The notes beneath the pieces were generated by a model. The model saw only the letters and a list, made by a program, of their open reading frames with translations. It did no database searches and was not told where the DNA came from. A DNA stretch of 6,453 nt, from positions 1 to 6,453 of the forward strand of contig CAKTZK010000080.1 in the NCBI GenBank assembly GCA_934635515.1, given 5' to 3'. Source of the stretch: an uncultured Oscillospiraceae bacterium (GTDB lineage: Bacteria > Bacillota_A > Clostridia > Oscillospirales > Oscillospiraceae). The translations under genes were made by a program, and so were the position numbers. Numbering within the stretch: the first letter of the stretch is position 1; every line of letters starts with the position of its first letter. This document shows, in pieces, positions 5,960 through 6,453 of the stretch.

Positions 5960-5988
5960 GAATATTTCCGCCCGCTCCGGACAGACTA
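5960..5988 (+). promoter_or_regulatory. Promoter candidate for the DUF378 gene, forespore type
   Basis: GAATA (5960-5964), a 17-base spacer and CAGACTA (5982-5988) resemble the sigma-G/sigma-F pattern (GyATr and CATACTA-like). The start would lie near 5995, before the ribosome site at 6012-6018. No good sigma-A pair is visible: the best is CGGACA (5978-5983) with TATTAT (5999-6004) at a short 15-base spacing. An imperfect-centre palindrome CGGAA-TAT-TTCCG (5958-5970) overlaps the -35. Confidence 0.35.
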
Positions 5989-6027
5989 CCTATCGGCGTA
6001 TTATTTAGGAAAAGGAGGAGATCCATC

Positions 6028-6234
6028 GTGAAGATCGTTGATCGCATCGCTCTGATCCTGGTCATCATCGGCGCGCTGAACTGGGGCAGCGTGGGGCTGT
6101 TTGCCTTTGACTGCGTGGCGTTTATCTGCGGCGGGCAGCTGGCCGCCCTCAGCCGCATCATCTACGCGCTGGTAGGCATCGCCGGTCTGTGGTGCATCAC
6201 GCTGCTGTTCCGGGACTCTTCGGAGAGCAACTGA
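6028..6234 (+). CDS. DUF378 family small membrane protein
   Basis: This complete 68-residue protein matches the DUF378 family of small two-helix membrane proteins of unknown function. The signature is RIALILVIIGALNWGSVGLF (6-25), with the conserved GALNWG turn, then a second hydrophobic helix around LSRIIYALVGIAGLWCITLLF (41-61). The start is GTG at 6028, chosen because AAGGAGG lies nine bases upstream and the family begins at this point. It is transcribed divergently from the DUF1015 gene and has its own terminator. The 210-base gap between the two coding regions holds both promoters. The promoter candidate hints at late sporulation expression, but this is unproven. Confidence 0.93.
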   Translation: MKIVDRIALILVIIGALNWGSVGLFAFDCVAFICGGQLAALSRIIYALVGIAGLWCITLLFRDSSESN

Positions 6235-6244
6235 ATATGCTGAA

Positions 6245-6274
6245 AAAGCGGGCGTCCAACAGGATGCCCGCTTT
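6245..6274 (+). terminator. Intrinsic terminator of the DUF378 gene
   Basis: A 13-bp stem (6245-6257 with 6262-6274, one G-U pair) has an AACA loop and starts 11 bases after the TGA stop. TTT in the stem is followed by AATGCG and then a run of six T residues at 6284-6289, so the T tract is broken but present. A GC-rich core makes it a convincing terminator. Confidence 0.85.
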
Positions 6275-6287
6275 AATGCGTGATTTT

Positions 6288-6453
6288 TTATTTTATCGCC
6301 AGCCGCCGGACCAGCTCCTCCTCCTCGACGACCAGCTCGAGGGCGAGGACCAGCCGCTTGCGCCTCCGGTCGGGGGGCGGCGCGGGCGGCGGGCCGGGCG
6401 GGGTGAGCAGGACGAATCGGGTGACGGCGCCGGGGTTGTCGGCGACGTCGTCG
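6288..6453 (-). CDS. Partial prephenate dehydratase-like fragment, actinobacterial style
   Basis: A minus-strand frame is open from the right edge of the window to TAA at 6288-6290 (54 residues; the first whole codon is 6452-6450). It begins DDVADNPGAVTRFVLLTPPG, which closely matches the end of the catalytic domain of actinobacterial PheA, where an ADNPGAVTRFVLV stretch contains the catalytic Thr-Arg-Phe motif. After that the family normally has PTGxDRTSLVL; here the frame reads PPPDRRRKRLVLALEL, then a Glu run and a stop created in AT-rich sequence. Nearly every codon ends in G or C, unlike the rest of the window. This looks like a truncated piece of foreign or mis-joined DNA rather than an intact gene. 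The assignment rests on one motif recalled from the family. Confidence 0.5.
   Translation of the reverse strand, partial: DDVADNPGAVTRFVLLTPPGPPPAPPPDRRRKRLVLALELVVEEEELVRRLAIK

Noticed and set aside
4525..6027. A long plus-strand open frame running into the DUF378 gene, which would make a large fusion protein
   Set aside because: It is mostly antisense to the DUF1015 gene. Only the part from GTG at 6028, just after AAGGAGG, matches a family.
6309..6353. Repeated GACCAGC(TC) units at 6309, 6330 and 6348 as a tandem repeat
   Set aside because: Spacings of 21 and 18 bases match repeated Leu-Val codons in the minus-strand frame. This is low-complexity GC-rich coding sequence rather than a distinct repeat array.

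Overview
The window reads as chromosomal DNA of a spore-forming, fairly GC-rich member of the Clostridia, most like the Oscillospiraceae/Flavonifractor type. The signs are a clear spoIIR sporulation gene, an MEP-pathway ispE gene, tRNA genes that encode their CCA ends, strong AGGAGG ribosome binding sites and TTGACA/TATAAT promoters. The species is inferred from gene style only. Positions 6297-6453 differ: they are about 78% G+C by hand count and carry an actinobacterial-looking gene fragment, so the right edge may be foreign or a mis-join.

Layout from left to right. Positions 1-144 hold three tandem hairpins; the middle one is a good intrinsic terminator for the tRNA unit. Two serine tRNAs, tRNA-Ser(GCT) and tRNA-Ser(TGA), lie on the minus strand behind a near-consensus promoter. 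Next come five minus-strand genes: a membrane-bound CapD/PglF-type UDP-sugar 4,6-dehydratase (489-2411), spoIIR (2545-3177), ispE (3234-4085), a small SdpI-like membrane protein overlapping ispE (4082-4444), and a DUF1015 protein (4534-5817). A divergent plus-strand gene (6028-6234) encodes a small DUF378 membrane protein with its own terminator. The last bases hold an open-ended minus-strand reading frame resembling the end of the catalytic domain of actinobacterial prephenate dehydratase.

Despite the shared direction, the minus-strand genes look like at least four transcription units: DUF1015; the small membrane gene plus ispE (ATGA overlap, so probably coupled translation); spoIIR; and the dehydratase. 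Each has a recognisable promoter candidate. At two of the junctions the next unit's promoter overlaps the hairpin that ends the previous unit. The clearest case is ispE/spoIIR, where a forespore-type (sigma-F/sigma-G-like) promoter sits in the 5' half of the ispE terminator. Transcripts starting there would lack that half of the hairpin.

Most of the content is housekeeping, and I see no new defence, mobile or biosynthetic system. The points worth a second look are the promoter-in-terminator arrangement before spoIIR, a seven-codon leader reading frame before the DUF1015 gene, a possible forespore promoter before the DUF378 gene, and the composition break at the right end.
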